From contig CM114273.1 of assembly GCA_050084515.1 (NCBI GenBank), positions 40,052,001 through 40,116,000 of the forward strand: 64,000 nt of DNA, in the 5' to 3' direction. A program made the translations under genes and the position numbers. How positions within the stretch are numbered: the first letter of the stretch is position 1; every line of letters starts with the position of its first letter. Origin of the DNA: Blasia pusilla. Taxonomy: Eukaryota; Marchantiophyta; Marchantiopsida; Blasiales. Of this stretch, positions 33,085 through 45,400 are shown one piece after another. The notes beneath the pieces are model-generated. The model saw only the letters and a program-made list of their open reading frames with translations. It did not search any database and was not told the DNA's origin.

Positions 33085-35578
33085 AGGCGAAAGTGAACGT
33101 CATTGGTTGCACTACTTCTTCATCATATTCGAGGTGCAACTACATATGAAGATCTAAGGACTGTGCATGGAGTATTATATCAAACCTTTAAAGAGGTTAC
33201 TATCCAATTAGGACTCTTAGAGGATGATAGGGAGGTTACACTTTGCTTGCAAGAAGGTTCACAAATTCGTGGAGGTTGATCTCTTCGTCAACTCTTTAGC
33301 ATTATTTTGGCATATAATATACCAGCTAGGGTAGATGCATTGTGGAATGAGTTTCAAATTCATCTTACCGAGGATCTCTTATATGCCAAACGTCAGCTAA
33401 AATCTTGACATATTCCTTCTTGCCAAAGTAACATTAATTTTTTCAAGACACTTCCATTTTCCTGACTTCTTACGTGGTAACTATTGCCATCTTTTTATGC
33501 ATAGAGAACACAAATTCTAGATCTTCCTCTCAATGCTGATATCATAAATCATGCATTGTTGGATGTTCACTATCATTTGGAGGATCAAGGAAAGACATTG
33601 TTAGACTTCCTTGACATGCCTCGACCCATGTTCCATGAAGAAAAAAATTCAACTTCGAACCTTGAGGAAGATGAGATTGTACATAATATAGAAGAGTTAC
33701 ATCAAGAAGCTATACATGGAGAGTTATTATTGAATCGCCAACGTCCTATTGGGGATGTTGTGAATGAACAACTTGAAAAGTTGACAAAGTGTTCATCTTT
33801 CGGTAAGGATAAGAAAGCTTTCACCACTCTCAACTTCTACTATGATTTCATGTAAACTATGAATACAATAACTAATATCATACATCGGTATGTCTTTGTA
33901 GGCAAAATTATTTTTTACCGATGGTCCGGGTAGAACTCCGAAAACATTTATATACAATCTCCTTCTAAAAAATGTACATTTTAAATGAGGTATTGCATTG
34001 GCTGATGCCTTATCTAGAATAGCAACTTTATTGTTGGAAGGAGGTTGTACTACACATTCTCAGTTCAAGATTCCGATTAATGTGGATGAAAGTTCCAGAT
34101 GCAAGGAAGAACCAAAGTCTATTTATGATTGAAATGAATAAGTTTATTACTTTGGTCAATTTCTTACAAGATAAATATTCTTTCCTTACATCTTGCAGGA
34201 TACAAGTTAAAAGTAATGAGGCACGTCTCATCCGAAATGTTAAGCTTATCATATGGGACGAAGCACCTGTGACTCATCGTCATGTCTTTGAGGCTGTCAA
34301 TCGTACATTGCAAGATATAATAGGATTGGTATCTCATGACTTAAGAGAGGTTTCATTTGGTGGAAATCTTATTGTCTTTGGTGGAGATTTCTGTCAAGTC
34401 CTTCCCGTTGTTCACCGTGCTCATCGTCCAAAAAACGTGTAAGCCACATTTAAGATATTTTCTTTATGGTCTCATGTAAGGACGATGAAACTTACAACAA
34501 ATAAGAGAGTCCAAAATTTGGAAGGTATCATATAGTTACATGAATCATAGTCTACTTATTATCATTGGTTATTTCAAAATTTGTACATTTCTATATAGAA
34601 ATACAATTATGTGCTTATGTGTAGGTCCTTCACGCACGAATCAAGAAATTTTTGCTAAATGATTGTTGGAGGTCGGAGAGGGTCGTCTTCCTTTTGAAAA
34701 GGATTTGGGGGAAGATATGATTGAATTGCGTGATGATATGGTATCCAAAACTAACAATATCAATGATCTCATTAATGAAATCTATGGGACTGATTTGGAA
34801 CGATTTCATAACATCAACTTCTTGAGGGATACTGCTATTTTAACACCGAGAAATAGAGATGTTGATCATATCAATACGGAAGTTATGTCTCGATTCCATG
34901 GAGAGGTTAATATTTTCATTTCCACTCCTTCCATTAAACTTCCTATTCTTCATGACAATTATACAGAGCTTATGAAAACATACTTAAATACAATTGTATG
35001 GCATGTGTAGGAGTATATTTATCTTAGTGCAGATTCTGTCTTTGGTGAGGGTATGTCTCATATTTATCCCATCTATAAATATGAGACATATCCTCAATAC
35101 GTGTTTACCTTCGGATCTACCACCACATTTTCTATTGTTAAAAATTGGAGCACGAAGTATGTTATTAAGAAACATGAATGGAGCCAAAGGACAAGCAAAT
35201 GAGACATGATTGGTAATTTGTGCTTTTATGCCACATGTCATAGATGCTGAGATCATTATAGGGAGAAATATTGGAGATCGAGTTTTCATCCCACGCATTC
35301 CTTTCAGTGCGTCTGACTCTGGCTTATCTTTTGATCTTCGTAGATATCAATTTCCTATCCGTTCAGCTTTTGCTATGACTATTAGTAAGTCTCAAGGTCA
35401 AACTTTACAAAAAATTGGAGTATATCTACCATTAGTTGTATTCTCTCATGGACAATTATTTGTTGTTTTATCAAGAGTTGATATAAGAAGTGCTATTTCT
35501 ATCATGGCACTATCTGACACAACTCATAGAAATAAAAAATTATGTACGCGTAATGTTGTATACAAAGAAATTTGGTAA
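33085..35578 (+). pseudogene. PIF1-like helicase of Helitron 2
   Basis: Motifs in order: IRGATTYEDLRTVHGVLYQT and LGLLEDDREVTLCLQE; LLNRQRPIGDVV; FFTDGPGRTPKTFIYN (Walker A, normally GPGGTGKT, with two key residues changed); LIIWDEAPVTHRHVFEAVNR (Walker B); FGGDFCQVLPVV (motif III, usually GGDFRQ); LRDTAILTPRNRDVDHIN; FPIRSAFAMTISKSQGQTLQ; GQLFVVLSRV (motif VI). Order and spacing fit a Helitron helicase. The Walker A change and several stops and frame shifts make it inactive. The last 120 codons (35210-35578) are still open. Confidence 0.85.
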
Positions 35579-35933
35579 ATAAAACATCATTTTAAAATAA
35601 TTTTGTAATAATAATTCATTAAAAAAAACATCTCTTTGTGCATGCTAATAACTAATTATAAGAATAAGTACTGGTTTATGCTCTAAACATTTGACAAACC
35701 AAAATAGATTTATGACAATTTTAATTACAACTCCTACATACATTATTAATTTTTCATTATCTAACCTAAGCCTATCAGTAATATTCAGTGTAGTTCACAC
35801 GAATATAATAATTAATTCTCCGATGTTTAATTTATTTAACATAGGCCTCTCGGAAGTCCCCACCCCACCGCCAAAGAGCAAGGTAGCCCGGAAGGAGACG
35901 GCGGAGGCCGTCGGATGGTATAGATGAGCGGGA

Positions 35934-35977
35934 CGCCCCGCACGTTCGACCGCTGCGATCCTCTCTCGTGCGGGGCG
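35934..35977. repeat. GC-rich hairpin, 11-bp arms
   Basis: The arms CGCCCCGCACG and CGTGCGGGGCG are perfect and separated by 22 nt, about 350 bp after the last Helitron 2 helicase codon. Its position suggests a Helitron 3' hairpin, but no CTRR end follows it at the usual distance, so this is only a possibility. Confidence 0.4.
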
Positions 35978-36027
35978 GTGGAAAAGAAAATCGGATTCCA
36001 TTTGGGGGACGCAATCGAATTGCTCGT

Positions 36028-36213
36028 TTCCATATTGTCGTGGTGATCGAGGAAGAAGGGGGGGAATGCCCCCTTCTTCCTTTTCTGGTCGTGTTGTGGC
36101 CTTCAGGTTTTGACTTTTTGAGTCCCCCTCTTTTGTACTTCCGATGGGTTTTCCATCACTCGTTTTTATCGAAGTGCATCTTTCATTGTTTTCCATATTG
36201 TGGTGGTGATCGA
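36028..36213. repeat. Short direct repeat around TTTCCATATTGT
   Basis: TTTCCATATTGTCGTGGTG at about 36027 and TTTCCATATTGTGGTGGTG at about 36189 are each followed by ATCGAG. Spacing is about 162 bp. Confidence 0.6.
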
Positions 36214-37255
36214 GTCTTTGATTGATCGATTCTAGACTCTAAAGATGACCGCGGGCCTACTTCGAGGGTCTTTTTTTTGTGGTCTGTGTAGTGGGGTTGC
36301 ATACGCCCTTATTATTATGGTGTGTGCGTGTGTGGGGGGGGGGTGGGGTGGGGTTGTCCTTGGGGCCTAAGTAATAAGTAATGATGACGCGGCAGACGTG
36401 ATTCTTGATTACGTGGGGAGTTAGGTGTGGGGTGCTCATTAAAGCCGGAGGATTCCTAACAGTGCCCGATCTCCTGTAGCGGAGTTTACTGGGCTTAAGT
36501 GGGATCTCCTGTACCGTAGAGTTGCACCATTAAGACGTCGACCGTAACAGGCACCATCACTCTTGAAGCTGCGTGTTTAGGGTAGCCATGTCACGGAGAT
36601 ACCTTTTGTTTCTCATTCGTTGGGGCCCGGGAAGTGGATTCCCGGGAGGAGGAGGAGGAAGATCTGTTCGTGAATGGGGAGTTCTTATATGGAGATAATG
36701 CCAACGGATTAACCCACCTAAACAAATAAATCAGGGTAGACGTGAAAAATGAAGAAGATTGGTACAAGGTCCGGGGTCTACGGGAACCGGTATTTCACGC
36801 TCGCAAACGGTACACTCGGATTTTCAACCGGTTTTCGGATACCTCCTAATATACATGGAAAACCCTCCATCTATTAGGGATGTCATTTTATTGGTTATTC
36901 GGGGTTTTAGGTTTAGCCGGGAACTCTCTATCCGGGACTTGTTGGATCTCAAACGGGTTGTTTTGCTTTCAAGCTTCCCATTTTGGCGTTCCCGGGGAAT
37001 GTCTTTCTTGTATGTTTCGATTTCTTTCAGAGTAATCCCCATGGAATTAGAGTTGTAGCAGGTGAAATGCATATGTATATGGGATGATGTAAAACTCCGG
37101 ACTCCTCCTCTTCCTCTTTCTAAGCCAGCCCCCGAAACGGGGCGATTCTGGATAGCCGGTAAAATGACACCCCCTATTGTTAGTTTCTTCCACCTATTTT
37201 AAAAGAAACTGGAATTTCTGATTTTAACCGAATTTCTTGTAGCCCCGGATCATTG

Positions 37256-37298
37256 GATTGGAAGTCCCTCCCAAAAATAACGTTTCTTCATTTTTAGG
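37256..37298 (-). repeat. Right arm of the long-distance inverted repeat
   Basis: Inverted partner of 26790-26833; see that entry. Similarity stops sharply beyond the 43 bp. Confidence 0.65.
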
Positions 37299-40200
37299 TA
37301 CTAGTAATTTTTCCCCATACAATGCACTCAATCGCACGAATGAAAATCAGAAAATGAGAATATCATGAAACATTATACACATGTTAAAATTTAAAAATTA
37401 TAGAGTAGGTGAATAAATAGTAAAAATAAATTAATTTTATGAAAAATCATGAAAGTTTAAATTTTTAAGTTAAAAATATTTTATTTTACAAAAAATATTT
37501 TAATTTTTCAACTCCTATCTCTTAATTAATCAAATAAAATAATTCATTTTGAACCAAAATTTTATTAGAAATAATATCTAGAAATCCTTCATAATAAAAG
37601 CTTCGAAGTAAAATAATTTCCATCCTTTCAAAGATTTTTTTTCAGTATTCTTTTTATTAATTTTCTCCTTTTTTTAAAATGATTTGTAATTTCCTTTCCA
37701 AAATTCACTTGAGTGTTTTAAAATTATATATTTTAAAACACTGAAATAATAAAATTATTTCTCAAAATAAAAAGAAATTTAACATGAAAGAGATTTATCA
37801 TTTACTCATATTAAAACTTTAAAAATAGTATTATTATTATCAAAAACCTCTTTTTGTTCAAATTTTGGCTTTGTGTAGGCAAAATCAAACAAAAAATTGA
37901 AAAGAGAAAGGCTTTAGACGTGTTGTTAATTAAAAGCCTCCCAGCCAGAGCCGATGCTCTCAATAGTATGATATTTGTCATTCTTGTATTCAAGGAGATA
38001 TAACAGTGGCATAAATAAAAGAAGATAGCGGAAAACCTTGGGAGTATTAAAAGGGGGAGACTCGAAGATAGGCAATACCTAGTGGGGATGGAGATAAAAG
38101 AGGCAACCCACAAATGTTTATGTTAGCAACAATAGAAACCATATCAAATGCATCTAAGAAATATGACTAAAGTGGGGAAGTGGGGCATTGACTTGAAGGC
38201 GTTCTTACCGGTCTACTTGGAAAGTCACCCACTATATATGTATATTGGGAAAAGCCCTCAAACAAGGGGGGAAGAAAAAATTAACACAAAGTGAAATGAT
38301 AATTACAATTCAAATTTATTTCAAGTAGACATTCCTAATAGTAAGGGAATGCAATAACACGATTCAAAATCTATGGTGAAGAATTTCTTACAAGAAATGT
38401 AATATGACTTTAGATGAAAAATTATCACATAGAATAACAAAAGATGAGAAAATCTATTTGGGTTTCATAGTAGGAAATTGCAATGAAATGATATTTGGAA
38501 ACAAATAAGAAGAATCAACCAGAGTGGTTTGGCATAAGGGAGGGAAAACTTGGTTATATCGATCTAGTCTCTTCAAAATTTTAGGGAATATCCCCCAAAC
38601 TAGTGCAAAAATGAATAAATTATAACTCTACAATAAATTTCAAGGTGTTTTGTTGTCATAGGATTCATCTTGATATCTCAAATATTGGTCAATGTTTGAC
38701 CCTATTTGGTATCTCTAGCTTAACATGGTGCTTTATGGGGGACTGTTTTGTTTTAACAATCTAAAAGCTTTATAGTAATTCATGAGGTGGTCAGATTTCC
38801 CACTTTCCCCTCTCCATTTCTAACCTTGATATAGGTTCCTTTATCCTACTTATGAGGCATCTCAATTGACATCCTCATTTTTCCATCTTATTGTTCTTTC
38901 ATCCAAAACTATACTAAGAATCATGTTGTCAAAGGCTGCTATGACAAGCATCCTTCATGTCTTGCATTCTTTCCTTGTGATCTTATGCTTTCCTTTGGAA
39001 ATTCATATCGTTTCCTCCACAATCTTATTTTGTGTCATGATTCATCATTGAGTGAGTGAGAGTCATGAAAGGTCGTTCGTGAACCGATACTTTTCCGATC
39101 TCTACAGACGAAAACGGTAATTTTTGATATTTTCCTGAATCCGGCTGGCTTAAGACATACAAATACAAAGGAGAACTCTATATTCTGCCGGTTTTTGGCC
39201 GTTGATTTGCAAAGTGAATCGGAAATTCTAAATTTCTTGCGGCTAGGTCCACACGTAACCCCGGTTCTCCCCGGACATTGTTTCCAATACTAATCTATGC
39301 CTATATCATTGTTGACAAGTGAGTGTATGGCATACACATGAGAACAAAGTAGTAAACGTGTTAGACATGTTAGGCCTTACGGAAGGGATTATGAAGCAAG
39401 AGGCAAGAAGGGATGATTCTCTCCTTAAAATAAGGAGGCAGCGATTGAAATGGGAAGAAACAATCTTTTCCATTAAATGGAAGCACGATTGAAACGGCAA
39501 GAAAAAATTTTATTCCATTTATTGTACAGTTCGTCGATAACAATTGTTTTTCACATATTAATTATAAAGAAAGGAATCAGAAGAGGGAGGCCAATCTGTC
39601 TTCTTTCCAAACATGATGAACCAAGAAGACAGGAGTTTTGTTTGAAATAAGGAAATTTGAATGTAGATTTTCACAATAAAATCTTTCTATATTCAATTAG
39701 TAGTAGTTTGGATGATGGTGTTCAACCGTGAACGTCCGAGGACGCCGTCAGTTTAACTTCGAAACAAGCCATAAATTTACATACAGATGACCATAATACG
39801 GCCTATACATTCATGAACGTAAACGGGTGATTACTATCACTTTGATGCCTCCCACAAGTTGGTCTTCAATGTTGTTTATTGAGATCATTTGGCTAGAAAT
39901 TGTGAATCAACCAAATCCAGATGGCATTATGTGCCTGTCATGGACAAATGTGTGAAACACTGTTGGAACAGTGGCTGGTTAAACAACAAATTTCTTTGAC
40001 TCTGGTCTATTCTAGAGAAACAAGGTGGATGATTTTCCGTGCTTTGCAATCTTCTGAACATGTCTGGATAGAAAACAAACCTGAGATTCAGCTTGGTTGC
40101 AAGAGACTTCCGAGAACCAAGGAAAGGACCTAAGTCCAGAGGATTTAGGTCAGAGTGGAAAGAAACCTCATACACTTTAAATTTCTGCACTATCAATATC

Positions 40201-42296
40201 TTAGCTCAACATATCGAGATAATTAGGCAGCCCTTCTTTGCTTACATAAGAATGGTGTCACGGCTTCTGCCTTAGTTTGGTGCCTGGAGATCCCCGCTTA
40301 CAACCTTTCACAAGAGGAAGAGGAAGAGGAAGAAACAGATGTAACCTGGAAAGACTGAATCTCAGGGGGTACAAATCTTCACGACATTAGAGATCACAAT
40401 GTATTCTAAAGCCCACAAAAAGCACACATCTATCTTGGAAAAGAGAAACATCATTATGGAATCGTGATTCACTGTCTTCAACTCACTTGGGTAAAGGGAT
40501 AGAAGGGAGATGAAGATACTGCACCATGAGAAGGTATGGTACTGATGATGACTGAAACGTGGGGTAACTCAGGAATAGAGAACCAAAGCACTCTATCAAG
40601 AGTTTCCTTGAAGGCTTACAATGGGTCACTGTTGACCATTCGTGTATAAACCAACATGTGTGAGTTTGAGATATTCTGAGAATTAAACAATCCTGCGGAG
40701 ATTCTTCACAAAAGAAGTCATGTAATTCAAAGCTTGATGAGACATGTACGTACGTTAAAGCCCAGACTGGGGGGAGACCTGCTCTTTTGATCGAGGTTAC
40801 TTGGAGAGCCACTGACCAGAATTTCATAAAAAAGTTGGAAGAATATTTATGGCATACATTGTAGTTTGATGAGACTATTTCTTGGAGTTACGGCTCCTGC
40901 CCTAAGGCCTTCCTCTGGACTTACTTGCATTCCTAATTAGGCGTGGTAAAGTACATGATCGACCAATTTTCTCTCATGGTATATCCACATTTCTAATAGA
41001 TGCGCATGAAAAGAAAATTTACTCCAAGCTGCAGCTCTATGACTTGATCCATGCTCTTGATTAGGGTAACCTAAATGTGTGTACCAGACTGATTTTCTCC
41101 CCCATTAACTATGCTGTCTATTTTCTGATCTTAATTTGGCTAAAGCTGTTGAGTTTTCGGATAATACAGTTCACTTCTACTCTTATTGAGTCTCAATAGA
41201 GACGCTCAACAGCACACTCTGCGATAGCTTGAGACTGATTGCGAACAGACCTTCATGGAAGTAAAGAAACAAAGACAGTGGACTTGCTAACATTGACCTG
41301 AATGGCTAGCACATTGGCCTTCCGTTTTCTCCCCTACATGAGCTCTAGGACCATAAGAACAAATTTTAATTTCCCTCATGATATTGACCATCTGGGAATA
41401 AATCCTACCAACACCGTGCTTTTTGCATACCTTCCCAAACAAGCTCTTATTTCTCAAGACATTTTGGTTGTTGCCGGGAGCAAAAAGCCAAAGGATGTGT
41501 AGATGTCCATTCTGTAAACAATGTTGAAAACTGTTAGTATCTAGTCATGTCCTTACACTGGTTAGTTGGATACAACTTAATTTGCTTGCCACTAAGTTAG
41601 TTGCCTAGACAAAACTTAGAGCTCTTATATCTTTTATGGGTAATCTTGAATAAGAGTTAGCCACCATCATGTACTTAGGGCCTCGACCTGTTCAAGAAGA
41701 TCTAAGAGTCAGAAATGTTCTCTGTCATGCATATATTGTCTCTGCTTAGGGTCAGAAGATAATTCTACAGGATACACAGCTTTAGGTGAGGACTCCTGAG
41801 GCTCTTGGTGTGTCATGCAGCACTGGCCCTGCTGCAGAGTGATCTGAAAGAAAGGAAGAGGGACTGAGACTGAGTACTCTGTTTCCTAGGGCCTCACTGG
41901 AAGGCAGGTTGTTTTGTCAAGATAGCTGACGATATATTTTTTGTGCTTACTGATGAGAGCCATGTGTGATCTTTGAGCTGGAGACATTTGAGGATCTGTG
42001 TTGTGAGTACAAGGTGTAACTCCTTGGAATCTGATAGGTAATAAGGAGAGTCACATCATGATAGTGGTCTGATTAGACAAGTGAGCTAGACACTGATTTG
42101 CTGATTAGCTACATCCTGAAATCATGGCTGGATTAGCTGATGCTAGTTCTGATTGTCCAAGGAGATTCTTCTCCTGGTCTACCTTCTCAACAAACAGAGG
42201 TGTCAATTGACACTATTCAATGACGCATGCTTTCTCTTCCAATGCAGAACTCAGATGGTACACAAACTCAAACAGACATATCCCGAGATATGGACT

Positions 42297-42416
42297 TTAG
42301 TTCCAACAAAAGACCCCAGAAAGTGCTGAAGATCCAATTTGATAATATTTGCACTCACCCTGTGTAAGCCATGATTCAACTTCTTCCACCTCCTTGGGAA
42401 CAGAGGCAGTGAGAAC
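42297..42416 (-). CDS. ICP55: ICP55 last exon
   Basis: Forty codons including the TAA stop: VLTASVPKEVEEVESWLTQG then 19 further residues. A GTGAGT just after LTQ could be an alternative donor, which would give another C-terminus. Confidence 0.75.
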   Translation of the reverse strand, partial: VLTASVPKEVEEVESWLTQGECKYYQIGSSALSGVFCWN

Positions 42417-45400
42417 CTGCAGAGTAAGCCACAGTTTGAAGGCATTGAGTCTCAGCTTACATTATTTTCTTGACTTGAATATTCAACTTCAGCACATCTC
42501 TGACTTTGGACACAATTTGTTTTTCCTCCAAATTGCTACCTTTGGTTTCAGAACATCTCAATGACTTCCATAGACACACTTCTTTAGATGCCCTCGAAGA
42601 CTGTTCGTGACTTTGTTTAACGCACCTAGACAATGACAATCAGATTTGATATGTTCTGCTAGAATATGATTCACTTAGATGGGTCATTGAACAATACTCC
42701 GAAACTACCTCACACTTTGTAGTAATCGAGAACACCTACATCTAGTGCTTAAACTAACCCACCCTCTACCCACTTGTTTAAAAATTGACCTTCTCAGTTC
42801 TACATGGAAGAATGGAAGGGATGGAGTTTCTTAATTCTGGACATTCCTTTGCCGCATCGAGCTACCAAAGCCTTATACTACTTCAAACACACCAAGGAAC
42901 CTTGCTTCTGGATCTCCTTTCAACGATTTGAAACATTGACAATGGAAGTTCTCAATATGAGAAGCAGAATCTCTCTGGGTTACTGTATAAGAAGCTGACA
43001 GATCGATTGCACAATTAGAGACACTCGTATCTACATGCTCATCCCAACAAATTTCAGGCTGTAAGAACTTTGATGAATAGAGAGAAAGAAAAAAGCACCA
43101 CGTTTGAAGTATCCAAAATAGAAAAGAGCAACAAACCTCATGGCCTGTGGGAGTTATCAGTACTTCATCCTCTATCCTGACACCCATGCCACGATATCTG
43201 CCAAGAGGACACATTATCAGATGAGAAAGTACTCCAAGTGATATTATGTAGAACCTTGTTTCTGCACCTATCACCTCTGTCAATCAAGGCCAAGAATCTC
43301 TTGACATTTGGTACTTGGGGGAAAAAAATGTTCACTTCAAATCACTCAAACCCAATAAAGTTTTCTTTCAGGCACAAGGACTTCATTCAGAAATACAAGG
43401 ACTAATCTAGTCTAAAATAATTACATGATTGTCAGAGTCCTTTCCAGCCCTGGAGAAGGCTTGACATATTTTGCAAGAGTTGGAACTGTTTTGACAGCTT
43501 GAGACCAAAATAGATGCTCATAGACCACAATTTGTACTCACCCAGGACTTCACAAATTTTATGACACTTGGAAGTTGACATAAAATAATTACCTCTCTGG
43601 AATACTCTCATCGGTGGGAATGTAGAGAGCAGGTTCGATGGTGATAACCTGTAAACCCACAACCGCTTATCATTTTTACACAAAATGTACAATCATTTCT
43701 GTACAGTGATTTGGCACTCCTGTAACCGCAGAAGAATTAAGAAGGTTTGAAACAGTGTAACCAGAACCAGTCGGAGAAAATAATAAATTTATCAATTTTG
43801 TTTGTTGTCCTTGACCTTGTCTTTTTTTGTCATACCCTTCCAGTTAGGGAAAACAGTGAATAGGAAGGATGCACAAATAGAGGGTAAGTAGGAAACCAAA
43901 ATGGACGGGAGGCCTGCTCAGATAAGGTAAGTGTACGATTTAGATCTTCTACATCAATCTGAAGCTTGTGCTACCAATTCATTGCTTAAATCTTGAATAG
44001 GGTCATATTAAATAACAACACATTTTCATATAAACAGAAAAGAACTGAGTAATGAGAAGGCGGTACCACTCCCGGTTGAAGGGGCACATCAAGGCTAACG
44101 GTAGCACAATCATGAACGTCCATTCCCAGATAATGGCCTGCAAAAACCGCCAATAGTCAGGAGGAGCAACCTATTTTTCCCTGCAACCTAGCAGCATGCC
44201 AAAAATCGAATCAGATTCTATACAACCCCTCCCTGCACTCAGAAGTCGGATAAAGATCATACATATGGAAGGCCACACCAATTATATAGGCCAAGTATGT
44301 CCACACAATTGACAGCTGCCTCAAGACCAGTACGCACCAACTGCAGTTGGGTTGAAGGCTCGGAAATTCTGTCCAAAGTTGCTGATGTTTCTGATAAGAC
44401 CCAGCTTGAGAAGTCCTCTGGACAACACCAGTCCCTGCAAACACATACATGTAGCTGTCAAGTTAAAATTCTCTTTCATCTTCAACTCTGTCAACCTGAT
44501 GGGTAATAGGGCCAGGGGAGGGAAGCAATTATGGCAAGTTCATCTCACATCTGCAGGCCTTTACCTGCCTCCACCCCAACTCCTAAATTTGCCTAGCTGA
44601 GAGGATTACCATCTAGGGTTCTTCATGCCCAGAACTAACCGTGGCCAAAAATCTGCTTCACAGTACTAGTTTTTGCAAACCAAGCAAGTTCTGCCAAGAC
44701 CTACTGATTGTATATGTATCTCACGGAGGGTGACGTTTGGTCGGCAAAGCTTGAAGCACTCTTTCATCGCCTCCAAAACAATCTCATACACTTCCCTCTG
44801 AAACAAAACCATGGAAAAGATTAAGCTTTGTTAACAGAACAGAAACTTCAGATTTCACAATTGATGTTGGTGGTTGGACCAGGACGCACAATAGTACATT
44901 GAGAACAAAGCTTCCAAGGAAACCATTTTATTTACACTCCCTTGTCTACTGGTTAAAAAAAGTCAGATTTAAAGGATAAAAGCAATGGTTCATAAGTCTT
45001 CTATAAAATTCAAAACAATCAAGAGAAGCAAAAGTATGTACCTGTGCAGAGGAAAAGGTGCCCGATATAGGCCAAGTGCGAGTCATATCACTAACATAGC
45101 CATGCAGTTCGCATCCAGCATCCATCAGGACCATTTGTCCCTTCTCAATCTACAGATGGCCATAAGCACATGATGGGTCAGATATGTATGGGTGAATGAA
45201 GATTGCAAATGAATCTGGGATGAAATTTAGTGAACATAGCAAAGACAAGGTGATGACCTTTAGTCTCAATCAAGCTGTCCCCCATCTGGCTTGCACTGGC
45301 TGCTTGGAAACTTTTACTGCAAAAGTCAAAAGTCAACGCTTACTTGCTTGTCATTTCTTGAGTAGTGTATGACACTCGCATTCGCTCCCCCAGCTGAGAC

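Larger units (their letters stand above)
29893..35578 (+). mobile_element. Helitron 2, plus strand, lacking the Rep nuclease domain
   Basis: Coding blocks in order: N-terminal region with a duplicated basic block (30.2 and 30.9 kb); the Helitron-like N domain (31.9-32.5 kb); GRLTQDYMVDFYVPIEMQR and the LPSLLTRAP block (32.7-32.97 kb); then directly the helicase (33.1-35.58 kb). The HUH Rep domain that should lie between the block ending QDAMAIF and the helicase is missing. Only about 100 bp of AT-rich sequence separates them. Stops are numerous. Neither end could be fixed. Confidence 0.75.
35600..42290. other. Interval without recognised genes (35.6-42.29 kb)
   Basis: Strongly AT-rich between 37.3 and 37.8 kb. 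No frame carries a recognisable domain. The last 1-2 kb lies just past the stop codon of the aminopeptidase gene on the minus strand and should include its 3' untranslated region; no clear polyadenylation site was fixed. Confidence 0.4.

Noticed and set aside
36050-36200. Possible third copy of the non-LTR RT (SPPLLYF resembles SPPFLYF at 26.7 kb)
   Set aside because: The match is limited to one short block around GAGTCCCCC and could be chance.
36440-36570. Possible tRNA or small RNA gene in a GC-richer patch
   Set aside because: Only a short imperfect duplication (ATCTCCTGTA) was found; no cloverleaf or A/B boxes could be drawn.
42873-43283. A 136-codon minus-strand frame
   Set aside because: It covers one ICP55 exon and reads through its flanking introns. 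The spliced model explains the conserved part.
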